Under the pieces are notes generated by a model. It worked only from the letters and a program-made list of their open reading frames with translations, made no database searches and had not been told where the DNA came from. A stretch of DNA of 48,696 nucleotides, from contig CALWXQ010000001.1 in NCBI GenBank assembly GCA_944385545.1, positions 1 to 48,696 on the forward strand, written 5' to 3'. The DNA is from an uncultured Oscillospiraceae bacterium (GTDB lineage Bacteria; Bacillota; Clostridia; Oscillospirales; Oscillospiraceae). Of the stretch, positions 25,786-36,347 are shown piece after piece (positions within the stretch are counted from its first letter, which is position 1; each line of letters begins with the position of its first letter). The translations under genes and the position numbers were made by a program.

Positions 25786-26829
25786 ATGACAAAATACGTC
25801 ATTAAGCGAATCGCCTATATGCTGGTGGTTTTGGTGATCCTGTCTGTGATCATGTTCCTGATCTACAGTCTGGTTCCCAGCAACCGCGCCTATACCGACG
25901 CCACCAACGAAATAAAGGCACTGAAAAATGTGCTTCCCAAGGATAAGGTGGATGAGAAATTCGAGGAGCTGTATCTGATGTATCAGCGCCGCTATGGTAC
26001 CGATACCGACAGCAAGATCATTCGCTATCTGCGCTGGGTAGGCGTCTACCCCCTGTATGACGGCAGCTTTAACGGCCTGCTCCAGGGTAACTTCGGCTAC
26101 TCCTATGAGTACCAGAAGCCGGTGCTGGAAGTGATCAAGAATCCTATGATCAACACCATTAAGATCAATATTTGGGCCACCATTCTTGGCCTGGGTATTA
26201 CCATCCCCTTGGGCATCGTCTGCGCGGTGAGGCGTGGCGGCAAGCTGGATCAAACAATGTCCGTCGTCACCATTTTGGGCTATAGTCTGCCCACCTTCGT
26301 CATCAGTATTTTGTTCATTTGGATTTTCTGCTCCAAGCTGAACATCTTCCCGCCCAGCGGTATGAAGACTCCAGGCTCCAATTATACCGGTTTTCGGCAG
26401 TTCCAGGATGAGATGTACTACATGGCGCTGCCTCTGATTGTCATGACCTTCTCCTCCCTTGGCGGCATGACCCGGTATGTCCGGGCCTCCATGGCAGACG
26501 CTCTGAGCATGGACTGCATCCGTACCGCCCGGGCTAAGGGACTGCGGGAGAAGACTGTCATTTACTCCCACGCCTTCCGTAACGCCCTGATTCCCATTGT
26601 TTCCCTGGTGGTGGGTTGGTTCCTGGGCATTTTCGGCGGCTCACTGGTGGTGGAAAGCATGTTCGCCTGGAATGGCATGGGCAAGCTGATGATCACCTCC
26701 CTGCGGACGGCTGACTATGAAGTGGTTCTTCTGATGCAGATGTTCTACGTGGCGATGTCCCTGGTAGGCAACCTGATCATTGACATTGTCTACGGCATTG
26801 TGGATCCTCGCGTCCGGGTGAATAACTAA
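25786..26829 (+). CDS. peptide-type ABC transporter permease (DppB/OppB)
   Basis: 347 residues with the N-terminal span MLVVLVILSVIMFLIYSLVP, an extracytoplasmic region enlarged by a charged stretch (about residues 45-85) relative to DppB, the QGNFGYSYEYQKPV segment, and five further spans. The EAA loop ADALSMDCIRTARAKGLREK contacts the ATPases, and the end DIVYGIVDPRVR is family-typical. The start at 25786 has GAGGA upstream; 37 extra codons upstream lie in the intergenic repeat and are rejected. It pairs with the RCC1-bearing permease encoded 19 bases downstream. Confidence 0.92.
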   Translation: MTKYVIKRIAYMLVVLVILSVIMFLIYSLVPSNRAYTDATNEIKALKNVLPKDKVDEKFEELYLMYQRRYGTDTDSKIIRYLRWVGVYPLYDGSFNGLLQGNFGYSYEYQKPVLEVIKNPMINTIKINIWATILGLGITIPLGIVCAVRRGGKLDQTMSVVTILGYSLPTFVISILFIWIFCSKLNIFPPSGMKTPGSNYTGFRQFQDEMYYMALPLIVMTFSSLGGMTRYVRASMADALSMDCIRTARAKGLREKTVIYSHAFRNALIPIVSLVVGWFLGIFGGSLVVESMFAWNGMGKLMITSLRTADYEVVLLMQMFYVAMSLVGNLIIDIVYGIVDPRVRVNN

Positions 26830-26848
26830 GTCTAAGGAGGAAACAATC

Positions 26849-28822
26849 ATGACCAAACAGAATAAAAATTCCTCCGGCTTGGCAGCGACGCTGAAGCGGT
26901 GGTTCCTCCGCTTCTGGAAGGGCGGTGCCAACGCCCTGGCCGATGAAATGGAGGAGAAAAAGGCCGATATGTCCGTGGAGGAAATCGTCAGCCCCATGCA
27001 GCAGGTGATCCGTAATTTCTTGGACCGGAAGCTGGCGGTGGGCGCTACCGTCGTTCTGATCGCCATGTTCCTGACCATGTTTATCGGACCGATGCTCATG
27101 CCCAAGTACTACGACGCCTATACCGAGGTGACCCAGAAAAGCATTGCGCCCACCTTGTCCATGATGAAGGTTCCCAAGGAGTTGGCTGACGATGTAAAGA
27201 TGATCGACGGCTACGGCTCCTTCTCCGTGGGCCTGAGCAACGCCGGAAAGGTCTACATCTGGGGCTCCACCCAGATCGGTACCACCGGTGTGGACATTGG
27301 AGATATCCCCGAGGATGTGCTTAATGCGAATATCGTTATGGTGGCAGCCGGCATCGACCATGTGATCGCCATTGATGACAAGGGCATCGTCCATGCCTGG
27401 GGCAACAACCGTCTCGGACAGTACACCACCCTGGCGGATGTAGAGGCCAGCGGCGGTGAGATCAACCCCAACATTGCCTATATGCCGGAAGAACTGGTCA
27501 CCACCGGCATTGATGTGAACAACATTAAGAAACTCACCTGCGGCTACCAGTGCACCGCTATTTTGATGAACGACGGCTCCTTCTACCTGTGGGGCAATAA
27601 GCTGGCCTATGCCAACATCGATCTGTTCCTGAATGCCGGCAGCATGTACGATATGGACTTCACCCTGAACTATATCGTAGGCATCAACGGCAAGCGCAAT
27701 TCCATCTACACCGGCTCCCGCGGCCTGTATGATGTCGTCCGCTCCGAGGTGGGTGGCGAAACCACCAAGATCAAGGATTACCTGGACGGTCGTAAAATCG
27801 AGGCCATTACCGCTGCCAATAACAGCATGTGCCTGCTGCTGGACGATGGCTCCGTCTGCTTCGCCGGCGACTATGCCGGTAATTTGACCCCCTCTCCTGT
27901 CCTTGCCGAAGACGAAGATTTTGTCCAGATTGTTGCCGGTTCCTATCACTACTCCGGCCTGACCAACAAGGGCAATATCTATTCCTGGGGCAGCAACACC
28001 CTGGATCAGACCGAGGTGCCCAAGAACTACGAAGGCGCTACCAAGCTCTACAACGGCGCTTTCCAGACCTACGCCGTGGACGATAACGACGATGTGGTGG
28101 CGAAGTGGGGCCTGAAAGGCTACCTGTTCGGCACGGACACCGCCGGCGCGGACATCTTCCAGCGGATTATCAACGGTGGTAAGATGACCATGACCATTGG
28201 TGCCGTGGCTGTTATCATCTCCTCCGTCATCGGCATCATCGTCGGCTGTATCTCTGGTTATTTCGGCGGCAAGGTGGACATCCTGCTGATGCGGATCGCG
28301 GAGATCTTCAACGCCATCCCGTTCATTCCCTTCGCCATGATCCTCTCCGCCATTATGGGCCGTATGACCCTCAGCGAAGATATGCGGATCTTTATCATCA
28401 TGTGCATTCTGGGCGTGCTGACCTGGCCGGGTCTTGCCCGGCTGGTTCGGGGACAGGTTTTGGTGGCCCGTGAGAGCGAATATGTCACCGCCGCCAAGGC
28501 CCTGGGCGTGAAGGAATATACCATTGCCTTCAAGCACATTCTGCCCAACGTCATGTCCGTAATCCTGGTCAACCTTGTGTTGAACTTCGGCACCTGTATG
28601 CTCACCGAGTCCAGCTTGTCCTACCTGGGCTTCGGCGTCACCTATCCCCGTCCTACCTGGGGTAACATGCTCAACGGCGCCAACAATGCCACCATTATCA
28701 ATGCCTATTGGTGGCAGTGGGTATTCACCGCCGCGTTCCTGGCGATCACCTGCATCTGTATTAACATTGTAGGCGACAACCTCCGCGACGCCATGGATCC
28801 CAAGGCCAACAGTTCCAGATAA
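26849..28822 (+). CDS. peptide-type ABC permease (DppC/OppC) with an RCC1-like propeller in its first outer loop
   Basis: 657 residues, about twice the usual DppC. Residues 1-60 are a cytoplasmic OppC-N tail; span 1 is at about 61-81. From about 115 to 423 come RCC1-like units with G-x-H/S, an acidic-Gly turn and a WG pair: near 119-140, 164-190, 227-250, 270-290 (degenerate), 316-342, 359-386 and 397-421. That is about seven, enough to close a propeller. The normal permease resumes at GTDTAGADIF (428-437; canonical GTDxxGRD), then spans and the EAA loop ESEYVTAAKALGVKEY (542-557). Because the usual DppC loop here is outside the membrane, the propeller should be extracytoplasmic. RBS AAGGAGG. 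Function of the propeller unknown. Confidence 0.9.
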   Translation: MTKQNKNSSGLAATLKRWFLRFWKGGANALADEMEEKKADMSVEEIVSPMQQVIRNFLDRKLAVGATVVLIAMFLTMFIGPMLMPKYYDAYTEVTQKSIAPTLSMMKVPKELADDVKMIDGYGSFSVGLSNAGKVYIWGSTQIGTTGVDIGDIPEDVLNANIVMVAAGIDHVIAIDDKGIVHAWGNNRLGQYTTLADVEASGGEINPNIAYMPEELVTTGIDVNNIKKLTCGYQCTAILMNDGSFYLWGNKLAYANIDLFLNAGSMYDMDFTLNYIVGINGKRNSIYTGSRGLYDVVRSEVGGETTKIKDYLDGRKIEAITAANNSMCLLLDDGSVCFAGDYAGNLTPSPVLAEDEDFVQIVAGSYHYSGLTNKGNIYSWGSNTLDQTEVPKNYEGATKLYNGAFQTYAVDDNDDVVAKWGLKGYLFGTDTAGADIFQRIINGGKMTMTIGAVAVIISSVIGIIVGCISGYFGGKVDILLMRIAEIFNAIPFIPFAMILSAIMGRMTLSEDMRIFIIMCILGVLTWPGLARLVRGQVLVARESEYVTAAKALGVKEYTIAFKHILPNVMSVILVNLVLNFGTCMLTESSLSYLGFGVTYPRPTWGNMLNGANNATIINAYWWQWVFTAAFLAITCICINIVGDNLRDAMDPKANSSR

Positions 28823-28834
28823 GGAGGAAGAAGC

Positions 28835-29824
28835 ATGGCATTACTTGAACTTCGAGATCTGCACACCTTCTTCCACACGAAGAAAGGTATCGTAAAAGCC
28901 GTCAACGGCGTGTCTTATTCCGTTGAGGAGGGCAAAACTCTGGGTGTTGTGGGTGAGTCCGGCTCCGGCAAGTCTGTGTCCGCAATGAGCATCCTGCAGC
29001 TGCTGGACGGAAACGGCTATATCGACTCCGGCGAGATCTTGTTTGAGGGCAGGGATCTGACCAAGGTCTCTATGAACGACCTGTACAGCATCCGCGGCAA
29101 CAAGATTTCCGTGATCTTCCAGGAGCCTATGACCAGCCTGAACCCGGTGTTCACTGTGGAGCGGCAGCTTTCCGAGCCCTTCATCATCCACCGGGGCATG
29201 AAAAAGAAGGAAGCCGCCAAGGAAGCGATCAAAATGCTGGCTGACGTAAAGATCCCCAATCCGGAGATCGTGGTCAAGCAGTATCCCCACCAGCTTTCCG
29301 GCGGTATGCGCCAGAGAGTCATGATCGCCATGGCCCTGGCCTGTGAGCCGAAGCTGCTCATTGCCGACGAGCCCACCACCGCTCTGGACGTGACCATCCA
29401 GGCCCAGATTCTGCGCCTGATGAACGACCTGAAAGAGCGTCACGGCACCGCTATCATGTTCATCACCCACGACCTGGGCGTTATCAACCAGATGGCCGAC
29501 GACGTTGCGGTTATGTACTGCGGCGAAGTGGTGGAGCGGGTTCCTGCCCGCGTCCTGTTCGCCAGCACCACCAAGCATTCTCACCCCTACACCGAGGGAC
29601 TGCTGGCATCCGTTCCCCGACTGGACACCACCGCTGCCCGACTGGACGCCATTCCCGGCGCGGTTCCCCACCCGCTGGATCTGCCCAAGGGCTGCAAATT
29701 CGCTCCCCGCTGTAAATATTGTACCCAGAAGTGCATCGACGAGGTCCCCGAACTGGTAAAGGTCGGCCCGGATCAGGAGATCCGCTGCTTCTATCCGGAG
29801 AAGGAGGCGCGCCATGGAAAATAA
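28835..29824 (+). CDS. peptide-type ABC transporter ATPase (DppD/OppD)
   Basis: 329 residues of normal architecture: Walker A GESGSGKS, Q-loop FQEPMTSLNPVF, signature LSGGMRQR, Walker B LLIADEPTTALD, H-loop His in FITHDLGV, and the C-terminal oligopeptide domain with the cysteine motif CKFAPRCKYCTQKC. In some relatives these cysteines bind an iron-sulfur cluster. RBS AAGGAGGAAG follows directly on the permease stop. Its last codons overlap the start of the next ATPase by 11 bases. Confidence 0.95.
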   Translation: MALLELRDLHTFFHTKKGIVKAVNGVSYSVEEGKTLGVVGESGSGKSVSAMSILQLLDGNGYIDSGEILFEGRDLTKVSMNDLYSIRGNKISVIFQEPMTSLNPVFTVERQLSEPFIIHRGMKKKEAAKEAIKMLADVKIPNPEIVVKQYPHQLSGGMRQRVMIAMALACEPKLLIADEPTTALDVTIQAQILRLMNDLKERHGTAIMFITHDLGVINQMADDVAVMYCGEVVERVPARVLFASTTKHSHPYTEGLLASVPRLDTTAARLDAIPGAVPHPLDLPKGCKFAPRCKYCTQKCIDEVPELVKVGPDQEIRCFYPEKEARHGK

Positions 29825-31358
29825 AGAAAAGAAGCTTCTGCTCCAAATCACCAATCTGAAGCAGTATTTCCCAGTGGGCAAGGGCCGGTTTGTCCGCGCC
29901 AACGACGGCATTACCCTGGATATTTACGAAGGGGAAACCTTCGGCCTGGTGGGTGAGTCCGGCTGCGGTAAGTCCACCTTGGGTCGCTCCATTCTTCAGC
30001 TGTACAAGCAGACCGATGGCCGTACCATGTACTTCGGCCGCTCCATTAATGAGCTGGCTCCCAAGTACGCCTACCATACCTTCCGCACCCTGAGCAAGCG
30101 CCGGGCGGAGGTCAAGCAGAAGCAGGAAAAGTACACGGCTTTCCGCGCTGAGTATGACAAGCTTGAGGAGAAAGAGCGTTACCAGAAGCACGGGGAAATG
30201 GTGCACCTGCGCAAGGAAGCCAAAGACGCGTTGCTGGACGTGACTACCCTGATTGGCGGTCTGTTCGTCCACCCCGACCTTTCCAAGGTGGAGGCTGCCT
30301 TCATGGAGGTGTATAAGATCTCCAAGGAATTAAGCGCGGCTGTTGAGAAGCGGGATGACGCAAAGCTGACTGTGGACGACCTGACGTATGCTCTGGAAGA
30401 AGCCAACAAGGCCGGTAAGCCTGCTGACAAGCTGGCGACCAAGCTGGCGGCCGCCCAAGCCAAGCTGGACGGCGTGCTGGCCCAGATGGATTCCATCAAT
30501 GCCCGCCTGGAGGACAGCGGCAAGCGCATTGCCGCCCTGCGCCAGGAGTGCTTAGGTATGGAGGGCTATGACGAGTACGAAGCTGACCACAGCGAAGGCA
30601 TCGATCTGGCCCGACTGAACTACGGGGAAATGCGCAAGCTCCGCAGCGACCTACAGCTGATTTTCCAGGATCCCTACTCCTCTCTGAACCCCCGTATGAC
30701 TGTGGGGCAGATCATTGGCGAGGGCATGATCGCCCATAAATTCTTCCGTAAGAACGATAAGCGGATGCAGGAGGGCGTCATCGAAATCATGGAGGAGTGC
30801 GGCCTGGCGCCCTACTTCCTCCACCGGTATCCCCACCAGTTCTCCGGCGGTCAGCGGCAGCGGATTGGCATCGCCCGTTCCCTTGCCCTTCGGCCGAAGT
30901 TTGTGGTTTGTGACGAAGCGGTTTCCGCTCTGGACGTTTCCATCCAGGCCCAGATTATCAACCTGCTCCAGGATCTGAAGGAAAAGCAGAATCTGACTTA
31001 TCTGTTCATCACCCACGACCTGTCGGTGGTCAAATACATCTCCGACCGGATCGGCGTTATGTACCTGGGCAATATGGTGGAGACAGCCACTTCCGACGAG
31101 ATCTTTGCCCATCCCCTCCATCCCTACACTGAGGCGCTGCTCAATGCCATCCCCACCATTGACGAGGATGCCAGCCGCAACCCGGAGATTCTGGAGGGCG
31201 ATATTCCCAGCCCCGTCAATCCCCCCAAGGGCTGCAAGTTCCACACCCGCTGCAAGTACTGCACCGAGATCTGCACCCAGGTGGTTCCCCACATGGAGGA
31301 GGTTCGGCCTAACCATTTCGTAGCCTGCCACCACGTGCTGGAAGCCAACAAGGAGTGA
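29814..31358 (+). CDS. peptide-type ABC ATPase (DppF/OppF) with a long helical insert
   Basis: 514 residues, about 190 more than usual. Walker A GESGCGKST at 47-55; the normal YFGRSINEL strand follows, then an insert from about 82 to 262, rich in Lys, Glu, Ala, Gln and Leu and mostly predicted helix or coiled coil by eye (RAEVKQKQEKYTAFRAEYDK and KLAAAQAKLDGVLAQMDS). The core resumes at MRKLRSDLQLIFQDPYSS with the Q-loop (Gln 285), signature FSGGQRQR (343-350), Walker B FVVCDE (363-368) and His 401, then the C-terminal cysteine motif. All catalytic motifs are intact, so the insert is an added module facing the cytoplasm, perhaps a partner-binding or regulatory arm (inference). Confidence 0.92.
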   Translation: MENKEKKLLLQITNLKQYFPVGKGRFVRANDGITLDIYEGETFGLVGESGCGKSTLGRSILQLYKQTDGRTMYFGRSINELAPKYAYHTFRTLSKRRAEVKQKQEKYTAFRAEYDKLEEKERYQKHGEMVHLRKEAKDALLDVTTLIGGLFVHPDLSKVEAAFMEVYKISKELSAAVEKRDDAKLTVDDLTYALEEANKAGKPADKLATKLAAAQAKLDGVLAQMDSINARLEDSGKRIAALRQECLGMEGYDEYEADHSEGIDLARLNYGEMRKLRSDLQLIFQDPYSSLNPRMTVGQIIGEGMIAHKFFRKNDKRMQEGVIEIMEECGLAPYFLHRYPHQFSGGQRQRIGIARSLALRPKFVVCDEAVSALDVSIQAQIINLLQDLKEKQNLTYLFITHDLSVVKYISDRIGVMYLGNMVETATSDEIFAHPLHPYTEALLNAIPTIDEDASRNPEILEGDIPSPVNPPKGCKFHTRCKYCTEICTQVVPHMEEVRPNHFVACHHVLEANKE

Positions 31359-31362
31359 ACCC

Positions 31363-31662
31363 ATGCTTTTTGAGCACAAGATCCGCAGGGCGATGAAATG
31401 GTCCCATGATCGGAAACTTCGGGCGGAAGGTCGTGATCCGGAGCTGGAAGATCTGGAACGGGAGCTGAAAAACCGGGGAAAACAAAGACCGGAGGAGCTT
31501 CCTACCATAGAGGAACTGAAAGAACAGGAGGCCGGTCTTCCTCTGGAGAAAGGGGATCTGCCCGCTTTGATCGGGACGGCGCTGATCACCATTGTCCCTG
31601 TTTGCTTGCTGGTACTGGTGGTGATCTGCTTAGCGGCCTATTTCCTGATCTTCGGTTGGTAA
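31363..31662 (+). CDS. small single-span membrane protein, last gene of the importer operon
   Basis: 99 residues: a highly charged N-terminal 60 (Arg, Lys, Glu; DPELEDLERELKNRG helix) and one C-terminal membrane span (IGTALITIVPVCLLVLVVIC), a tail-anchor-like plan with the charged part in the cytoplasm. An AAGGAG overlaps the end of the ATPase gene and the start lies 4 bases after its stop, so it is co-translated. No family recognised. It could recruit or regulate the ATPase pair, but that is only suggested by position. Confidence 0.7.
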   Translation: MLFEHKIRRAMKWSHDRKLRAEGRDPELEDLERELKNRGKQRPEELPTIEELKEQEAGLPLEKGDLPALIGTALITIVPVCLLVLVVICLAAYFLIFGW

Positions 31663-31689
31663 GCGTCCGTTTCCCCAAATCTACGTCCA

Positions 31690-31722
31690 AAGGCGGGCCA
31701 AGGAATTTCCTTGGCCCGCCTT
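31690..31722 (+). terminator. terminator-like hairpin after the importer operon
   Basis: A perfect 15-bp stem AAGGCGGGCCAAGGA / TCCTTGGCCCGCCTT with a 3-base loop, 28 bases after the stop. It lacks a long T run, so it may act as a 3' stabiliser as much as a terminator. Confidence 0.6.
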
Positions 31723-31733
31723 CAGAGTGTCAA

Positions 31734-31795
31734 AAAATTCCCATGCCGACGATCGGCACCACGATCCATGAAAGGACAGACGGCATGGGAATTTT
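31734..31795. repeat. inverted repeat with 32-base loop
   Basis: AAAATTCCCATGCCG (31734-31748) and CGGCATGGGAATTTT (31781-31795) are a perfect 15-bp inverted pair. Confidence 0.7.
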
Positions 31796-31803
31796 GTGTG
31801 CAT

Positions 31804-31882
31804 CCGCCCCGGTTGCCCCATAGGGGCGAGGGGCGGGCACTTAAAAAATTTATTTACTGTGAATGCGTAGCTTTCACAGTAA
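31804..31882. repeat. two further hairpins in the 31.7-32.0 kb non-coding zone
   Basis: CCGCCCC / GGGGCGG (31804-31836) encloses an inner GCCCC / GGGGC stem, and TTACTGTGAA / TTCACAGTAA (31854-31863, 31873-31882) forms the next. Together with the neighbours they fill about 330 bases without a gene. Short plus frames here have no ribosome sites. Confidence 0.6.
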
Positions 31883-31972
31883 GCCTTGCGGAGTTTGTGA
31901 ACTGCTCATCGTCAAGCGAAGCTGGGGCGGCTTACAAGTCAGCCCCTTCTATTGGGTTCTTTGTAACCATAT

Positions 31973-32017
31973 GAAAAATCCCCGACGCGGTTGACCAGAC
32001 CGTATCGGGGATTTTTC
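31973..32017. terminator. bidirectional terminator-like hairpin upstream of clpB
   Basis: A perfect 13-bp stem GAAAAATCCCCGA / TCGGGGATTTTTC (31973-31985, 32005-32017) with T5 on both strands. It insulates clpB from the importer operon. Confidence 0.75.
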
Positions 32018-32207
32018 AGAGAAAAAGAGAGGTGAGAAAATAAAAAAGATGGAAGATTCACTACCGTTCTTACTTACATTATAACCACGGGGCATAAAAA
32101 GTCAAGGAAGAAAGTGTTAAAGAAGTATTAAGAGACGAGAAAAAAACAGGCGAAATTTGTGCAGAATGACCAATTATGAACATTTTGTAGCATCTTGGAT
32201 AGGGGGC

Positions 32208-32235
32208 TTGACTTTTTCAAAAAATGGGGTATAGT
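32208..32235 (+). promoter_or_regulatory. SigA promoter of clpB
   Basis: TTGACT at 32208-32213, 16-base spacer, TATAGT at 32230-32235, directly upstream of the CIRCE operator. Confidence 0.8.
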
Positions 32236-32248
32236 AAAAACAAATGAA

Positions 32249-32275
32249 TTAGCACTCTAACGATGAGAGTGCTAA
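32249..32275 (+). promoter_or_regulatory. CIRCE operator (HrcA-binding site) of clpB
   Basis: A perfect CIRCE: TTAGCACTC (32249-32257), 9 bases, GAGTGCTAA (32267-32275). HrcA binding here represses transcription until heat shock. It starts 13 bases after the -10, so it covers the start of transcription and the early leader. Confidence 0.97.
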
Positions 32276-32297
32276 ACCGAGAAAGGAAGGATAGCTT

Positions 32298-34889
<2,592 letters not shown>

Positions 34890-35009
34890 ATCCCCCAAGA
34901 GCCAAGGCGCGCCCGGCGGAAGGGCGCGTCAGCTCCGTGGAGCCCCGTACCCCAAAAACTGAAAATAGTCCCAAACAGAAAGGGACTGCTTCATTAAGAT
35001 ATCTGAAAC

Positions 35010-35056
35010 GTTAGAAAAAGCACCGAAAATCAGGAAAATCTCCTGATTTTCGGTGC
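35010..35056 (-). terminator. terminator of tRNA-Arg
   Basis: A perfect 16-bp stem (35020-35035 with 35041-35056), 5-base loop, followed on the minus strand by T5 (A run near 35014-35019 on the plus strand). Confidence 0.85.
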
Positions 35057-35064
35057 TAATTCGA

Positions 35065-35141
35065 TGGTACGCCGAAAGGGACTCGAACCCCCGACCTACT
35101 GATTCGTAGTCAGTCACTCTATCCAACTGAGCTATCGGCGC
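35065..35141 (-). tRNA. tRNA-Arg (anticodon ACG)
   Basis: A 77-base cloverleaf on the minus strand with encoded CCA. Acceptor GCGCCGA / TCGGCGT, D-arm with AGCTCAGTTGGATAGAG, anticodon loop CTACGAA (ACG, read as inosine by TadA), and T-arm GGGGGTTCGAGTCCC. It has its own promoter and terminator. Decodes CGU, CGC and CGA. Confidence 0.97.
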
Positions 35142-35166
35142 ATAGACGCTTATTGCGTGCCAAAGT

Positions 35167-35195
35167 ATAATACCACAGGTTTGCGGGAAATGCAA
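35167..35195 (-). promoter_or_regulatory. promoter of tRNA-Arg
   Basis: On the minus strand TTGCAT (35190-35195), 17-base spacer, TATTAT (35167-35172). Confidence 0.75.
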
Positions 35196-35244
35196 GCATT
35201 TTTTGATAAATTTACGAAAAAATATAGCAACACCGGCGGTTGGC

Positions 35245-35274
35245 TTGACAGAGGATTCCGCTATATAGTAAACT
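35245..35274 (+). promoter_or_regulatory. promoter of mutY-hisK
   Basis: A perfect TTGACA at 35245-35250, 18-base spacer, TAAACT at 35269-35274. Confidence 0.6.
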
Positions 35275-35297
35275 ATACGCAAAAGGGGGATATTTTG

Positions 35298-36347
35298 GTG
35301 GATTACGACAAGATCCTCGAACGGCTTCCCGGGCTGCTGCTTCCTTGGTATGGCCAGGGTCATCGGCAGCTGCCTTGGCGGGCGGATCGGGAGCCGTATC
35401 ATATTTGGCTGTCGGAGGTCATGTTGCAGCAGACCAGGGTGGAGGCGGTGCGGGACTATTATACCCGCTTTCTGGCGGCTCTGCCGGATATCCCGGCGCT
35501 GGCCGGGTGTGACGACGATACGCTGCACAAGCTGTGGGAAGGACTGGGCTACTACAGCCGGGCCAGGAATTTGAAGAAAGCCGCCCAGGTTATTGTGGAG
35601 CGCTGGGGCGGGGAATTCCCCGAAACCTATGAAGATGTGCTGTCGCTGCCCGGGATCGGGGCTTACACCGCCGGGGCCATCTGCTCCATTGCTTATGACC
35701 TGCCTACCCCTGCGGTAGACGGCAATGTGCTGCGGGTTACGTCCCGTCTGCTGGACGATCCCGCGCCCATCGACCTGCCGGAGACGAAGAAGCGGGTGGG
35801 GGAGGCGCTGGGAAAGGTATACCCCAAACAGGCGGGGGATTTTTCCCAGGCGCTGATAGAGCTGGGCGCCACGGTCTGCGGGCCGAACCGGGCGCCGGAC
35901 TGCGGTCGCTGCCCCTGCCGGGAGATCTGCCTGGGATATCAAAACGGAACTGCCCGGCAGCTGCCGGTGAAGGCTCCCAAGCGGCAGCGCAGGGAGGAGG
36001 ACAGGACGGTGCTGATCCTCAGCTGCGGCGGACGCTATGCTCTGGAAAAACGGCCCCAGCGGGGGCTGCTGGCAGGACTTTGGCAGTTTCCCAATACCCA
36101 GGGGCATCTGGATACGGCCCAAGCCCTGGCTTATGCCCAGGCGCTGGGGCTTCGCCCCCGGGAGGTGCGCCGTGAGATCTTCCGAAAGCACATATTTACC
36201 CACATTCAGTGGAATATGAAGGGCGTCTATCTGGAGGTAGGGGAAACCGCCGGATCCTTCTGCTGGTTCACCGCGGAGCAGATCCGCAGACAGGCGGCGC
36301 TGCCCACTGCCTTCCGCCAATTCTGGGAGGAAGAAAGAGATGTTTGA
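35298..36347 (+). CDS. mutY: A/G-specific adenine glycosylase MutY
   Basis: 349 residues. Removes adenine mispaired with 8-oxoguanine. Seen: the N-terminal RQLPWRADREPYHIWLSEVM with the catalytic Glu region and LQQTRVE, the helix-hairpin-helix LPGIGAYTAGAI with the catalytic Asp in VDGNVLRV, the 4Fe-4S cysteines (C-X7-C-X2-C-X5-C; X7 rather than the usual X6 in the first gap), and a C-terminal NUDIX-like domain with WQFPNTQG and FTHIQWNM for recognising 8-oxoG. GTG at 35298 chosen for its spacing from AGGGGG at 35284-35289; the frame is open back to 35157 but through the promoter. Overlaps hisK by 8 bases. Confidence 0.94.
   Translation: MDYDKILERLPGLLLPWYGQGHRQLPWRADREPYHIWLSEVMLQQTRVEAVRDYYTRFLAALPDIPALAGCDDDTLHKLWEGLGYYSRARNLKKAAQVIVERWGGEFPETYEDVLSLPGIGAYTAGAICSIAYDLPTPAVDGNVLRVTSRLLDDPAPIDLPETKKRVGEALGKVYPKQAGDFSQALIELGATVCGPNRAPDCGRCPCREICLGYQNGTARQLPVKAPKRQRREEDRTVLILSCGGRYALEKRPQRGLLAGLWQFPNTQGHLDTAQALAYAQALGLRPREVRREIFRKHIFTHIQWNMKGVYLEVGETAGSFCWFTAEQIRRQAALPTAFRQFWEEERDV

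Noticed and set aside
26777-28537. A 586-codon minus frame opposite the RCC1 permease
   Set aside because: Shadow of the plus-strand gene; His/Gly/Asp-rich sequence without motifs.
31711-31974. Plus-strand frame of 87 codons after the importer operon
   Set aside because: Runs through several hairpins, lacks a ribosome site, and its sequence is explained by the inverted repeats.
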